Part shown: positions 27,291-38,228 of the stretch, piece after piece
Layout: each line of letters opens with the position of its first letter
Position numbering within the stretch: the first letter of the stretch is position 1
NCBI RefSeq assembly: GCF_030254645.1
Contig: NZ_CP116346.1
Coordinates: 3,885,001 to 3,949,000 of the forward strand
Reading direction: 5' to 3'
DNA length: 64,000 bases
Source of the DNA: Paucibacter sediminis
Lineage (GTDB): Bacteria > Pseudomonadota > Gammaproteobacteria > Burkholderiales > Burkholderiaceae_C
Program-made: the position numbers and the translations under genes
The notes under the pieces: model-generated
Told to the model about the DNA's origin: nothing
Databases searched by the model: none
What the model saw: the letters and a program-made list of their open reading frames with translations, nothing else

Positions 27291-28514
27291 ATGATTGAAT
27301 TGATGAGCGTGCGCGACGCGCTGGTGCAGTGGCTGTCCGACGGCCTGACCGGCGCCAGCTTCTGGCAGATCGTCGCGTACACCCTGGTGGTGACGCACTT
27401 CACCATCCTGGGCGTGACGATCTTCCTGCACCGGGCGCAAGCGCACCGTGCCCTGGATCTAGGCCCCGTCCCGGCGCATTTCTTCCGCTTCTGGTTGTGG
27501 CTCACCACCGGCATGGTGACCAAGGAATTCGTGGCCGTGCACCGCAAGCACCACGCCAAGTGCGAGACCGAGGAAGACCCGCACAGCCCGCAGACGCGCG
27601 GCCTCAAGGCCTTGCTGCTGACCGGCGTGGAGCTCTATCGCGCCGAAGCCCAGAACAAGGAAACCATTGCCAAGTTTGGCCTCGGCACGCCGGACGACTG
27701 GATCGAGCGCAATCTCTACACGCGCTATTCCTGGCAGGGCGTGGGCCTCATGCTGGTCATCAACCTGGCCCTGTTCGGCGCCATCGGGGCCACCATCTGG
27801 GCGATCCAGATGGCCTGGATCCCGGTGTGGGCCACCGGCGTCATCAACGGCATCGGCCACTACTGGGGCTATCGCAACTTCGAGGCGCAGGATGCGTCGA
27901 CCAATGTGTCGCCCTGGGGCATCCTGATCGGCGGGGAGGAGTTGCACAACAACCACCACACCTACCCGACCTCGGCCAAGTTCTCGGTCAAGCCCTTTGA
28001 ATTCGACATCGGCTGGGGCTATATCCGCGCCTTCGAGATGCTGGGCTGGGCCAAGGTGCGCAAGACCGCACCGCAGATGCGCATGGGCGAGGTCAAGCCG
28101 GTGGCCGACAAGGACACGCTGGAAGCCATCATTGCGAATCGCTATGAGGTGATGGCCAAGTACGGGCGCGAGCTCAAGGCGGCCTGCGCCGTGGAGCTGG
28201 CGCGCCTGAAGGCGCAGGGTGAGCAGCACAGCGCCCGTTGGGCCGAGCTGAAGCTCGCCAAGCGCTGGCTGCATCGCGATGCCGACCGCATCCCGAGCGC
28301 CTATCTGGCCCAGATTGCCGGCGCCCGCGCCGCCAGCCCGGCGCTGGACAAGCTGATGCTGATGCGCGAGGAGCTGCGCCAGCTGTGGACTCGCACCAAT
28401 GTGTCGGCCGAGCAGTTGGTGAGCGACTTGCAGGCTTGGTGCCGCAAGGCCGAGGAAAGCGGTATCGCCGAGCTGCGGGCGTTTGCCATCGGGCTGCGCG
28501 CGGTGCGCGTCTAG
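27291..28514 (+). CDS. Acyl-lipid/acyl-CoA fatty acid desaturase with long C-terminal tail
   Basis: A 407-residue membrane di-iron enzyme. The three histidine boxes are present: HRAQAHR (47-53), HRKHH (84-88) and HNNHH (about 218-222), with hydrophobic helices between. It should insert a cis double bond into fatty acyl chains using O2 and an electron donor, adjusting membrane fluidity. From about residue 270 a hydrophilic helical tail of about 135 residues extends the core (relatives called DesA in Burkholderiales have it). TACAAT near 27228 is a possible -10 and AAGG lies before the ATG. A terminator follows. Confidence 0.9.
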   Translation: MIELMSVRDALVQWLSDGLTGASFWQIVAYTLVVTHFTILGVTIFLHRAQAHRALDLGPVPAHFFRFWLWLTTGMVTKEFVAVHRKHHAKCETEEDPHSPQTRGLKALLLTGVELYRAEAQNKETIAKFGLGTPDDWIERNLYTRYSWQGVGLMLVINLALFGAIGATIWAIQMAWIPVWATGVINGIGHYWGYRNFEAQDASTNVSPWGILIGGEELHNNHHTYPTSAKFSVKPFEFDIGWGYIRAFEMLGWAKVRKTAPQMRMGEVKPVADKDTLEAIIANRYEVMAKYGRELKAACAVELARLKAQGEQHSARWAELKLAKRWLHRDADRIPSAYLAQIAGARAASPALDKLMLMREELRQLWTRTNVSAEQLVSDLQAWCRKAEESGIAELRAFAIGLRAVRV

Positions 28515-28537
28515 GCGCTGCGAGTGTTGCTTGACGT

Positions 28538-28566
28538 AAAGGGCGCCCAGGTGGCGCCCTTTTTGC
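28538..28566 (+). terminator. Terminator of the desaturase gene
   Basis: A 10-bp stem AAAGGGCGCC / GGCGCCCTTT with a 5-base loop followed by TTTTG, 24 bases after the stop codon. Confidence 0.92.
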
Positions 28567-28608
28567 GTATTCTCGATATGCGTCTTGATGATGCATGGAG
28601 GGCCTGTC

Positions 28609-29100
28609 ATGAAGTCCCATACATTGCGAAATCTCTGCTGGCTGCTCGCGCTGGGATTTGCCGGTTCTACGGCGCTGGCGGCGGCCGAGGTCAAATTCAT
28701 CCATCCGGAAAACTTCGCGGATGCCGGCGAATCCGGGCGCGACCGCGAACAGCATCTGCAGCAGATCGCCGAGCATCTGCAGCGTCAGGCGGAGAAATTC
28801 GCACCCGGCAAGCAGCTGACGTTTGAGGTGACGGATGTAGACCTTGCGGGCGAGATCGAGCCCGTGGGGCGGCGCATGGAGCGCTTGCGCGTGATGCGCA
28901 GCGTGACCTCACCGCGCATCGAGTTCCGCTACCTGATCCGCGAGGCGAATCAACCCGATCGCCAGGGCGAGGCGCAGTTGCGCGACCTGGGCTACCAGAT
29001 GCGCGGTTCGCGTTACTGGGATTCCGACCCCATGCGTTACGAGAAACGCCTGCTCGACGACTGGTTCCAGGCCGAGTTCGTGCCGCCCAAGAAGCCCTGA
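28609..29100 (+). CDS. DUF3016 periplasmic protein
   Basis: A 163-residue protein with signal peptide 1-25 (ending STALAAA) and the DUF3016 pattern: EVKFIHPENFADAG, TFEVTDVDLAGEIEP, IEFRYLI, the charged QLRDLGYQM, and YEKRLLDDWFQAEF near the end. Function unknown; periplasmic location is inferred. GGAGG before the ATG at 28609 supports this start. Transcribed alone, with a terminator before and one after it. Confidence 0.85.
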   Translation: MKSHTLRNLCWLLALGFAGSTALAAAEVKFIHPENFADAGESGRDREQHLQQIAEHLQRQAEKFAPGKQLTFEVTDVDLAGEIEPVGRRMERLRVMRSVTSPRIEFRYLIREANQPDRQGEAQLRDLGYQMRGSRYWDSDPMRYEKRLLDDWFQAEFVPPKKP

Positions 29101-29121
29101 GTTGAGAGTATTCCTGGCATG

Positions 29122-29156
29122 AAAAAACCCGCCGGCTTGCGCGGGCGGGTTTTTCT
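29122..29156. terminator. Bidirectional terminator between the DUF3016 gene and rpmG
   Basis: AAAAACCCGCC and GGCGGGTTTTT form an 11-bp stem with A- and T-tract flanks, lying between convergent genes. Confidence 0.92.
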
Positions 29157-29184
29157 TAAGGCTGCTGCATGCTCAGCGGCTGAA

Positions 29185-29355
29185 TTACTTCAGCTTGATT
29201 TCCTTGTACAGGACATGCTTGCGTGCCTTGGGGTCGAACTTCATGAATTCGAGCTTTTCGGGCGTCGTCTTCTTGTTCTTGTTCGTGGTGTAGAAGTGAC
29301 CGGTACCCGCGGTGGATTCCAGCTTGATCTTCTCGCGTCCGCCTTTGCTTGCCAT
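29185..29355 (-). CDS. rpmG: 50S ribosomal protein L33
   Basis: A 56-residue protein read from the ATG at 29353-29355: [19 protein letters not shown], then [10 protein letters not shown], and ending EIKLK. This is a cysteine-free (zinc-independent) L33, normal for proteobacteria. It is 29 bases downstream of rpmB, the classical pair. Too short to be detected by length alone, but the match to L33 is clear. Confidence 0.97.
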   Translation of the reverse strand: MASKGGREKIKLESTAGTGHFYTTNKNKKTTPEKLEFMKFDPKARKHVLYKEIKLK

Positions 29356-29384
29356 GATGAGACTCCTTGATGTTCAGCGGTTGA

Positions 29385-29618
29385 TCAGAGCTCGCCCTTG
29401 GCGCGCAGATCGGCAACGACTTGCTCGATGCCGACCTTGTCGATCAGGCGCAGAGCAGCATTGGACACGCGCAGACGCACCCAGCGGTTTTCGGTTTCGA
29501 GCCAGAAACGGCGGTACTGCAGATTCGGCAGGAACCGACGCTTGGTTTTGTTGTTGGCGTGAGAAACATTGTTTCCCACCATCGGGCGCTTACCCGTAAC
29601 TTGACAGACGCGTGCCAT
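29385..29618 (-). CDS. rpmB: 50S ribosomal protein L28
   Basis: A 77-residue protein starting [20 protein letters not shown], with the family core [13 protein letters not shown] and [16 protein letters not shown]. The start at 29618 is the only one that gives L28; the frame stays open further upstream. Cotranscribed with rpmG. The leader of about 150 bases holds a perfect inverted repeat. Confidence 0.97.
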   Translation of the reverse strand: MARVCQVTGKRPMVGNNVSHANNKTKRRFLPNLQYRRFWLETENRWVRLRVSNAALRLIDKVGIEQVVADLRAKGEL

Positions 29619-29715
29619 GACGCTACTCCGGTTTGAACTGTTGACCAGTCGCCCGGGATTGCCTTGCAAACCCCGGCGCGACCACATGACCGCTTTATGC
29701 AAGCTAAACCCTGTT

Positions 29716-29777
29716 GCCTTGGACGTCGTCCAAGGCCGTCGAGCGCGGTCCATCCAGCAAGCAAGCCGGCGAGTATA
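29716..29777 (-). promoter_or_regulatory. rpmB leader: -10 box and perfect inverted repeat
   Basis: TATACT on the minus strand (29772-29777) is a good -10 box, giving a start of transcription near 29765. About 30 bases into the leader GCCTTGGAC pairs with GTCCAAGGC (29728-29736 and 29716-29724, 3-base loop). There is no U-run, so it is not a terminator; it could be an RNA structure for ribosomal-protein feedback or a protein-binding palindrome. Confidence 0.4.
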
Positions 29778-29815
29778 GCCTGATTTTGGCGCCTGCACCA
29801 GGCGCCACGCCTGCA

Positions 29816-30820
<1,005 letters not shown>

Positions 30821-30838
30821 CTATCTACGGCCTACACC

Positions 30839-30879
30839 CTATAGAGAACCGTGAACAAGTTGGCACAATGCCGGCATTC
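30839..30879. promoter_or_regulatory. Symmetric -10 and palindrome between trxB and the Crp/Fnr gene
   Basis: CTATAG (30839-30844) can be read as a -10 on both strands (TATAGA plus, TATAGG minus). Twenty bases on is the perfect 12-base palindrome AATGCCGGCATT (30867-30878), preceded by TTGGCAC. GG and GC here are 10 bases apart as in sigma-54 promoters (TTGGCAC-aatgc-CGGCA), although the -12 half is imperfect. Confidence 0.35.
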
Positions 30880-30944
30880 TAGGCAAGAGGCCGCAGGCTT
30901 GCGCTTACGGCACATCAACAGACCACAGTCTCAGGAGGTAGTTC

Positions 30945-31610
30945 ATGGCAATGCTGTCCAATCTGGACCTGATCCGCAGGGTCCCCTTGTTCTCCCTGCT
31001 GACGACCGATCAGGCGCAGTCCATTGCGGACAGTGTGGTGAAGCGTCGCTTCAAGCGCGGCGAGATGATCGTCGAGCAGGGCACCAAGTCGAACGCCCTG
31101 TTCATCCTGCTGAACGGGCGCGCCCGCGTGCTGACCGCCGATACGCGTGGCCGCGAGGTCATCCTCGCGGTGCTGCAGCCCGGCGACTATGTGGGCGAGA
31201 TGAGCCTGATCGACGGCGAGCCGCATTCGGCCACCGTGCGCGCCGAGGTACAGACCGACATGCTGGTGCTGGGCCGCATGGAGTTCTCGCGCTGCCTGCC
31301 CGACAGCAGCAGCCTCTCCTACGCCATCCTGCGCGGCCTGGTGGCACGCCTGCGCAATGCCGACCGCCAGATCGAATCGCTGGCGCTGCTGGATGTCTAT
31401 GGCCGCGTGGCGCGTACCCTGCTGGACATGTCCGAGGAAGAGAAGGGCATCAAGATCATCCGCGGCAAGGTCTCGCGCCAGGACATGGCCAAGGTGGTGG
31501 GCGCCTCGCGCGAGATGGTCAGCCGCGTCATGAAGGACCTGGAGGACCGCGGTGTCATCGAGACGCTGGAGAACGGCTCGGTGGTCATCAAGGAGCGCCT
31601 GCACGACTGA
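30945..31610 (+). CDS. Crp/Fnr-family transcriptional regulator
   Basis: A 221-residue regulator. Cyclic-nucleotide-binding-type beta barrel (about 20-130; QPGDYVGEMSLIDGEPHSATVRA corresponds to the phosphate cassette), a long dimer helix, then a winged helix-turn-helix (SRQDMAKVVGASREMVSRVMKDL, about 177-199). The Ser/Arg of GEMSLIDGEPHSATVRA resembles cAMP binders, but the ligand cannot be decided. No Fnr-type Cys cluster, so not an oxygen sensor. A near-ideal AGGAGGT lies 6 bases before the ATG. Confidence 0.9.
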   Translation: MAMLSNLDLIRRVPLFSLLTTDQAQSIADSVVKRRFKRGEMIVEQGTKSNALFILLNGRARVLTADTRGREVILAVLQPGDYVGEMSLIDGEPHSATVRAEVQTDMLVLGRMEFSRCLPDSSSLSYAILRGLVARLRNADRQIESLALLDVYGRVARTLLDMSEEEKGIKIIRGKVSRQDMAKVVGASREMVSRVMKDLEDRGVIETLENGSVVIKERLHD

Positions 31611-31661
31611 GGCGCGCGGCCCCTCGGCTGAGGCCCCGGCAAGCTGAGCCACAATCGGGCC

Positions 31662-34028
31662 ATGAGTTTTCCCCTGGATTCCATGCTGGGCGGCGAAGGC
31701 AGCCCGCCCAGCGAAAAAGTCTACAAGCGCCAGCCCAAGAAGGCGGCGAAGCCGGCGGCGCCCGTCGCCAGCCCCTTGCGCACGCCCCTGTGGCTGGTCG
31801 CGGGTGGCCTGCTTTGGTGCCTGGTCGTGCTCGCGCTGCTGACGCATGACCGCGCCGACTCGGCCTTCAGCATCGCCGGCAACCGCGCGCTCTATGCCAA
31901 CCGCGTCGGCGCCCTGGGTGCCTGGGTGTCCGATCTGCTGCTGTTCGGTTTCGGCTATTCCTGCTGGTGGTTCGTGCTGGTGGCGCTGCGCGCCTGGCTC
32001 GGCAGCCTGGCGGGCTTGCTGCGGGTCGAGGCACCCCAGGTGCTGCCGCCCGAGCAACGCCTGCGTTCGCGCGGTCTCTGGTGGCTGGGCCTGCTGCTCC
32101 TGATCGCCGCCAGCTGCACGCTCGAATGGAGCCGTCTCTATGGCTGGGAGGCCCGGCTGCCGGGTCATGCCGGGGGCGTGCTGGGCTACACCCTGGGCCC
32201 GCTGAGCATGAAGGCCCTGGGCTTCGCCGGTTCGGGCGTGCTGGCGATCACCGCGCTGCTGACCGGTATCTCGCTGGCGCTGGAGTTCTCCTGGCTGCGC
32301 CTGGCCGAGCTGATCGGCACCCGCATCGATGAGTTACGCAACCGCCAGGTGGCCAAGCGTGAGATCAAGGAAGACCAGCGCGTCGGCAAGGCTGCCAAGC
32401 GCGAGCGCGAGCAGGTGGTGGAGGTGGAGCGCCAGGTGGTCGAGGAGCACCAGCCCATCGTCATCGAGGCGCCGGTGGTCGAGGTGCCCAAGTCCACGCG
32501 CGTGGCCAAGGAGCGCCAGCAGACCCTGTTCACCGACGTCACCGATACCAAGCTGCCGCAGGTGGACCTGCTGGATGCGCCGCCCACGCGGGTGGAGTCG
32601 GTCACGCCCGAGTCGCTGGAAATGACCAGCCGCATGATCGAGAAGAAGCTGCGCGACTTCGGCGTCGAGGTGCGCGTGGTGGCGGCCTCGCCCGGCCCGG
32701 TGATCACGCGCTACGAGATCGAGCCCGCCACCGGTGTGAAGGGCTCGCAGATCGTCAACCTCGCCAAGGACCTGGCGCGCTCGCTGAGCCTGGTGAGCAT
32801 CCGTGTGGTCGAGACCATCCCGGGCAAGAATTTCATGGCGCTGGAGCTGCCCAATGCGCGCCGCCAGACCATCCGCTTGTCGGAGATCCTGGGCTCGCAG
32901 ATCTATGCCGACGCGGCCTCGATGCTGACCATGGCGCTGGGCAAGGACATCATCGGTGCGCCGGTGGTGGCGGATCTGGCCAAGATGCCGCATTGCCTGG
33001 TGGCCGGTACCACCGGTTCGGGCAAGTCGGTGGGCATCAACGCGATGATCCTCTCGCTGCTCTACAAGGCCGAGGCGCGCGACGTGCGCCTCATCATGAT
33101 CGACCCCAAGATGCTGGAAATGAGCGTCTACGAGGGCATCCCGCATCTGCTGGCCCCGGTGGTCACCGACATGAAGCAGGCCGCCAACGCGCTCAACTGG
33201 TGCGTGGGCGAGATGGAGCGCCGCTACAAGCTGATGTCCAAGATGGGCGTGCGCAATCTGGCCGGCTACAACAAGAAGATCGACGAGGCCACCGAGCGCG
33301 GCGAGAAGATCGGCAACCCCTTCAGTCTCACGCCCGAGGAGCCCGAACCGCTGGAGCGCCTGCCCCACATCGTGGTGGTGATCGACGAGCTCGCCGACCT
33401 GATGATGGTGGTGGGCAAGAAGATCGAGGAGCTGATCGCGCGCCTGGCGCAGAAGGCGCGTGCCGCCGGCATCCACCTGATCCTGGCCACCCAGCGGCCC
33501 TCGGTGGACGTGATCACCGGCCTGATCAAGGCCAATATTCCGACCCGCCTGTCCTTCCAGGTCAGCTCGAAGATCGACAGCCGCACCATCCTCGACCAGA
33601 TGGGCGCCGAGGCCTTGCTGGGCATGGGCGACATGCTCTATATGCCCTCGGGCACCGGCCTGCCGATCCGCGTGCACGGCGCCTTCGTCAGCGACGACGA
33701 GGTGCACCGCGTGGTGACCTATCTGAAGGAGCAGGGCGGTGAGCCCAACTACATCGAGGGCATTCTGGAAGGTGGCGTGCTGGAAGGCGAGGGCGGTGAA
33801 CCGCCCGCGCCCGGTGAGGCCAACGGCGAAGCCGACCCGATGTACGACCAGGCGGTGGCCGTGGTGCTGCAGCACCGCCGTGCCTCGATCTCGCTGGTGC
33901 AGCGTCATCTGCGCATCGGCTACAACCGCGCCGCGCGCCTGCTGGAGCAGATGGAGAAATCCGGCCTGGTCTCCAGCATGGCCACCAATGGCAACCGCGA
34001 CCTGATCATCCCCAAGCGAGACGAATGA
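31662..34028 (+). CDS. ftsK: DNA translocase FtsK
   Basis: A 788-residue membrane-anchored hexameric translocase of the division septum that moves chromosome termini and activates XerCD at dif. Four to five N-terminal helices (about 43-215), a short charged linker (about 225-300, shorter than in E. coli), then the motor: [14 protein letters not shown] (Walker A, about 448), [12 protein letters not shown] (Walker B), [18 protein letters not shown]. The C-terminal gamma winged helix (about 725-785, [25 protein letters not shown]) reads KOPS sequences. It overlaps lolA by 4 bases. Confidence 0.97.
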   Translation: MSFPLDSMLGGEGSPPSEKVYKRQPKKAAKPAAPVASPLRTPLWLVAGGLLWCLVVLALLTHDRADSAFSIAGNRALYANRVGALGAWVSDLLLFGFGYSCWWFVLVALRAWLGSLAGLLRVEAPQVLPPEQRLRSRGLWWLGLLLLIAASCTLEWSRLYGWEARLPGHAGGVLGYTLGPLSMKALGFAGSGVLAITALLTGISLALEFSWLRLAELIGTRIDELRNRQVAKREIKEDQRVGKAAKREREQVVEVERQVVEEHQPIVIEAPVVEVPKSTRVAKERQQTLFTDVTDTKLPQVDLLDAPPTRVESVTPESLEMTSRMIEKKLRDFGVEVRVVAASPGPVITRYEIEPATGVKGSQIVNLAKDLARSLSLVSIRVVETIPGKNFMALELPNARRQTIRLSEILGSQIYADAASMLTMALGKDIIGAPVVADLAKMPHCLVAGTTGSGKSVGINAMILSLLYKAEARDVRLIMIDPKMLEMSVYEGIPHLLAPVVTDMKQAANALNWCVGEMERRYKLMSKMGVRNLAGYNKKIDEATERGEKIGNPFSLTPEEPEPLERLPHIVVVIDELADLMMVVGKKIEELIARLAQKARAAGIHLILATQRPSVDVITGLIKANIPTRLSFQVSSKIDSRTILDQMGAEALLGMGDMLYMPSGTGLPIRVHGAFVSDDEVHRVVTYLKEQGGEPNYIEGILEGGVLEGEGGEPPAPGEANGEADPMYDQAVAVVLQHRRASISLVQRHLRIGYNRAARLLEQMEKSGLVSSMATNGNRDLIIPKRDE

Positions 34029-34639
34029 GATTCACCAAGATACTGCTGGGCGCGGCGCTGCTGCTGGCCAGCCTGGCCGCCCGTGCCGACGCGATCGCCG
34101 CGCTGAACGAATTCGCCAGCGCGGCCAAGAGCGGCCGCGCCGTCTTCACCCAGACCGTGCTCTCGCCGGATGGCAAGCGCAAGAAGAGCTCCTCGGGGAC
34201 CTTCGAGTTCCAGCGCCCCAACCAGTTCCGCTTCGCCTACCTGAAGCCCTTCGAGCAACTGATCGTGGGCGATGGACAGAAGGTCTGGCTGTTCGACCCC
34301 GACCTCAACCAGGCCAGCTCGCGCCGCATGAGCCAGGCCCTGGGCGCCACGCCCGCCGCCCTGCTGGCGGGCGGACAGATCGGCCGCGATTTCGAATTCA
34401 AGCTGCTGCCCAACGAGCGCGGCCTGGAATGGGTGCAGGCTTTGCCGCGCCAGAGCGATGGCAGCATCCAGGAGCTCAAACTGGGCTTCCGCGGCAAGGA
34501 GCTGGCGGCGCTGGAGCTGGTGGACGGCTTCGGTCAGCGCTCCCAGCTGGAGTTCAGCGAGTTGCAGCTGAACGTCAAGCTGGCGGCGGAGCGCTTTCGC
34601 TTCGTGCTGCCGGCCGGTGCCGATCTCGTGGAGCAATGA
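34025..34639 (+). CDS. lolA: Outer-membrane lipoprotein carrier protein LolA
   Basis: A 204-residue periplasmic chaperone that ferries lipoproteins from LolCDE to LolB. Signal peptide 1-21 (LLASLAARA). The open beta-barrel pattern is seen: [54 protein letters not shown]. Lies between ftsK and rarA with ATGA overlaps on both sides, the usual ftsK-lolA-rarA order. Confidence 0.95.
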   Translation: MRFTKILLGAALLLASLAARADAIAALNEFASAAKSGRAVFTQTVLSPDGKRKKSSSGTFEFQRPNQFRFAYLKPFEQLIVGDGQKVWLFDPDLNQASSRRMSQALGATPAALLAGGQIGRDFEFKLLPNERGLEWVQALPRQSDGSIQELKLGFRGKELAALELVDGFGQRSQLEFSELQLNVKLAAERFRFVLPAGADLVEQ

Positions 34640-35982
34640 CTAACAGTTCAGAGTTGTTCCCCGAGCTGGTGCCGGCATCGGCGCCCGCCGACGCGGCCCT
34701 GCCGTCACAGCCCCTGGCCGAGCGCCTGCGTCCGCGCAGCCTGAACGAGGTGATCGGCCAGCAGCATCTGCTGGGCCCCGGCATGCCACTGCGCGTGGCC
34801 TTCGAGGCTGGCCGCCTGCATTCGATGATTCTGTGGGGCCCGCCAGGGGTGGGCAAGACCACCCTGGCACGGCTGATGACGCAGGCCTTCGATGCCCAGT
34901 TCATCACCATCTCGGCGGTGCTGGGCGGGGTCAAGGAGATCCGCGAGTCGGTGGAGCGCGCACAGGCGGTGGCGGCGCAGGGGCGGCGCACCGTGGTGTT
35001 CGTGGACGAGGTGCACCGCTTCAACAAATCGCAGCAGGATGCCTTCCTGCCGCATGTGGAGGCGGGCCTCTTCACCTTCATCGGCGCCACCACCGAGAAC
35101 CCCAGCTTCGAGGTCAACTCGGCGCTGCTCTCGCGCGCCACCGTGCATGTGCTGAAGGCGCTGGACCAGGGCGAGCTGCTGGACCTGGTGCAGCGCGGCC
35201 AGCAGGCGCTGGCCTGCCCGCCCTTCAGCAAGGCCGCGGCCGAGCGCCTGGCAGCCTATGCCGATGGCGACGCGCGCCGCCTGCTGAACGCGGTGGAGGC
35301 GGCGGCCAGCCTGGCGCCCAAGGGCGCCAGCGAGATCGACGAGGCGGCGCTGGAGCGCGCCCTGGGCGAGCAATTGCGCCGCTACGACAAGGGCGGCGAA
35401 CAGTTCTACGACGTCATCTCGGCGCTGCACAAATCGGTGCGCGGCTCCGATCCGGATGCGGCGCTCTACTGGCTGGTGCGCATGCTGGACGGCGGCGTGG
35501 ATGCGCGCTACATCAGCCGGCGTCTGATACGCATGGCCAGCGAGGACATCGGCCTGGCCGACCCGCGCGCGCTACGCCTGTGCCTGGACGCCGCCGAGAC
35601 CTACGAGCGCCTGGGCTCGCCCGAGGGCGAGCTGACCCTGGCGCAGGCGGTGATCTATCTGGCCATGGCGCCCAAGTCGAACGCGGCCTACAGCGCCTAC
35701 AACGCCGTGCGCGCGCTGGTGAAGGGCGATCAGAGCCGCCCCGTGCCCATGCATTTGCGCAATGCGCCCACCAAGCTGATGAAGGGCCTGGGCTATGGCC
35801 AGGCTTATCGCTACGCGCATGACCATCCGGGCGGCTTCGTGCCGGGCGAGCAATACCTGCCCGATGGGCTGGAGGGCGAGCGCTTCTACGAGCCGGTGCC
35901 GCGCGGCCTGGAAATCCGCATCGGCGAGCGCCTGAGCGAGCTGCGGAGGCTCAATGCCGAGGCTCGGGAACAGGAAAGCTAG
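34636..35982 (+). CDS. rarA: Replication-associated recombination protein A (MgsA) AAA+ ATPase
   Basis: A 448-residue clamp-loader-like ATPase acting at stalled forks. PLAERLRPRSLNEVIGQQHLLG, Walker A GPPGVGKTTLARL, Walker B VVFVDEVHRFNKSQQD, sensor 1 GATTENPSFEVN, arginine finger region LLSRA, and the C-terminal tetramerisation domain (SALHKSVRGSDPDAALYW, YRYAHDHPGGFV). Length normal. Confidence 0.96.
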   Translation: MTNSSELFPELVPASAPADAALPSQPLAERLRPRSLNEVIGQQHLLGPGMPLRVAFEAGRLHSMILWGPPGVGKTTLARLMTQAFDAQFITISAVLGGVKEIRESVERAQAVAAQGRRTVVFVDEVHRFNKSQQDAFLPHVEAGLFTFIGATTENPSFEVNSALLSRATVHVLKALDQGELLDLVQRGQQALACPPFSKAAAERLAAYADGDARRLLNAVEAAASLAPKGASEIDEAALERALGEQLRRYDKGGEQFYDVISALHKSVRGSDPDAALYWLVRMLDGGVDARYISRRLIRMASEDIGLADPRALRLCLDAAETYERLGSPEGELTLAQAVIYLAMAPKSNAAYSAYNAVRALVKGDQSRPVPMHLRNAPTKLMKGLGYGQAYRYAHDHPGGFVPGEQYLPDGLEGERFYEPVPRGLEIRIGERLSELRRLNAEAREQES

Positions 35983-36021
35983 CACGCCGGCCCCGCGCCA
36001 TGTTGCGGGTAAGCACCGACG

Positions 36022-36049
36022 GGAGTGCGGAATCCCGCACTCCTAGAAT
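36022..36049 (+). promoter_or_regulatory. Dyad and -10 box upstream of the liv operon
   Basis: GGAGTGCGG and CCGCACTCC (36022-36030 and 36035-36043) form a perfect 9-bp inverted repeat. It is immediately followed by TAGAAT (36044-36049), a plausible -10. The dyad would cover the -35/spacer region, fitting a repressor or activator site. It lacks a T-tract, so it is not a terminator. Which gene it controls is not proven; livH is the only plus-strand gene downstream. Confidence 0.4.
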
Positions 36050-36080
36050 CCCTTCAGCCTGCAGGACCAGATGGCACCCG

Positions 36081-36108
36081 GCCCGCCGACCCTTAGGCGG
36101 GCTTTTTT
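36081..36108 (+). terminator. Terminator between rarA and livH
   Basis: GCCCGCC / GGCGGGC (7-bp stem, 8-base loop) followed by TTTTTT. It lies about 100 bases after rarA and about 70 before livH. If the TAGAAT at 36044 is a promoter, this hairpin would be inside the liv leader, about 25 bases after +1. Confidence 0.8.
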
Positions 36109-36179
36109 CTGTGCTGTCGAACTGCCAAATGAAAACGGCCTCGCCCTGACCGGCGAGCGAGCCGAACCGGAGAGTGTGT

Positions 36180-37103
36180 ATGGAAACCTTGATCCAGCAG
36201 ATCATCAACGGGCTGGTGCTCGGTAGCATGTATGCGCTGGTGGCCCTGGGCTACACGATGGTGTACGGCATCATCAACCTCATCAACTTCGCCCATGGCG
36301 AGATCCTGATGGTGGGGGCGCTGGTGAGCTGGACCGTGGTCACCGCGCTGGCGGACAGCGGCCTGCCCGGCTGGGCCCTGATGGCCATCGCGCTGGCCTG
36401 CGCCATCGTGGTCTGCACGCTCCTGAACTTCCTGGTCGAGAAGATCGCCTACCGGCCGCTGCGCAACGCGCCGCGGCTGGCACCGCTGATCACCGCGATG
36501 GGCATGTCGCTGCTCTTGCAGACCCTGGCGATGATCGTCTGGAAGCCCAATCCCAAACCCTTCCCGCTGCTGCTGCCGACCACGCCCTTCGACCTCGGCG
36601 GGCCGGTGATCACCGTGACCCAGGTGCTGATCCTGGTGACCACGGTGGTGATCCTGGGCGGCCTGCTGTTCCTGGTGAACCACACCAAGCTGGGCCGCGC
36701 GATGCGCGCCACCGCCGAGAACCCGCGCGTGGCCGGCCTGATGGGCGTGAAGCCCGACTTCGTGATCTCGGCCACCTTCGTGATCGGTGCGGCGCTGGCC
36801 GCCGTGGCGGGCCTGATGTGGGCGGCCAACTACGGCACGGTGCAGCACTCGATGGGCTTCATGCCCGGCCTGAAGGCCTTCACCGCCGCGGTGCTGGGTG
36901 GCATCGGCAACCTCGCCGGCGCGATGCTGGGCGGGGTGGTGCTGGGCCTGATCGAGGCCATCGGTGCCGGCTACCTGGGTGACCTCACCGGCGGCATCCT
37001 GGGCAGCCATTACGCCGACATCTTCGCCTTCGTGGCGCTGATCCTGGTGCTGACCCTGCGCCCCTCGGGCCTGCTGGGCGAGCGCGTGGCCGATCGTGCC
37101 TGA
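36180..37103 (+). CDS. livH: Branched-chain amino acid ABC transporter permease LivH
   Basis: A 307-residue inner-membrane permease with eight or more helices and the LivH pattern (METLIQQIINGLVLGSMYALVALGYTMVYGIINLINFAHGE at 1-41; LGRAMRATAENPRVAGLMGVKPDF, the ATPase-coupling loop). With LivM it forms the channel for Leu/Ile/Val or related amides. First gene of livHMGF. Confidence 0.94.
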   Translation: METLIQQIINGLVLGSMYALVALGYTMVYGIINLINFAHGEILMVGALVSWTVVTALADSGLPGWALMAIALACAIVVCTLLNFLVEKIAYRPLRNAPRLAPLITAMGMSLLLQTLAMIVWKPNPKPFPLLLPTTPFDLGGPVITVTQVLILVTTVVILGGLLFLVNHTKLGRAMRATAENPRVAGLMGVKPDFVISATFVIGAALAAVAGLMWAANYGTVQHSMGFMPGLKAFTAAVLGGIGNLAGAMLGGVVLGLIEAIGAGYLGDLTGGILGSHYADIFAFVALILVLTLRPSGLLGERVADRA

Positions 37104-37125
37104 GCCAAGGAATATGGAGACCGCG

Positions 37126-38211
<1,086 letters not shown>

Positions 38212-38228
38212 GCAGAGGGAGCACCCAT

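Noticed and set aside
27291-28514. Desaturase tail as a separate fused enzyme or transposase remnant
   Set aside because: The C-terminal 135 residues are hydrophilic and helical with no catalytic motif; relatives carry the same tail, so it is treated as part of the protein.
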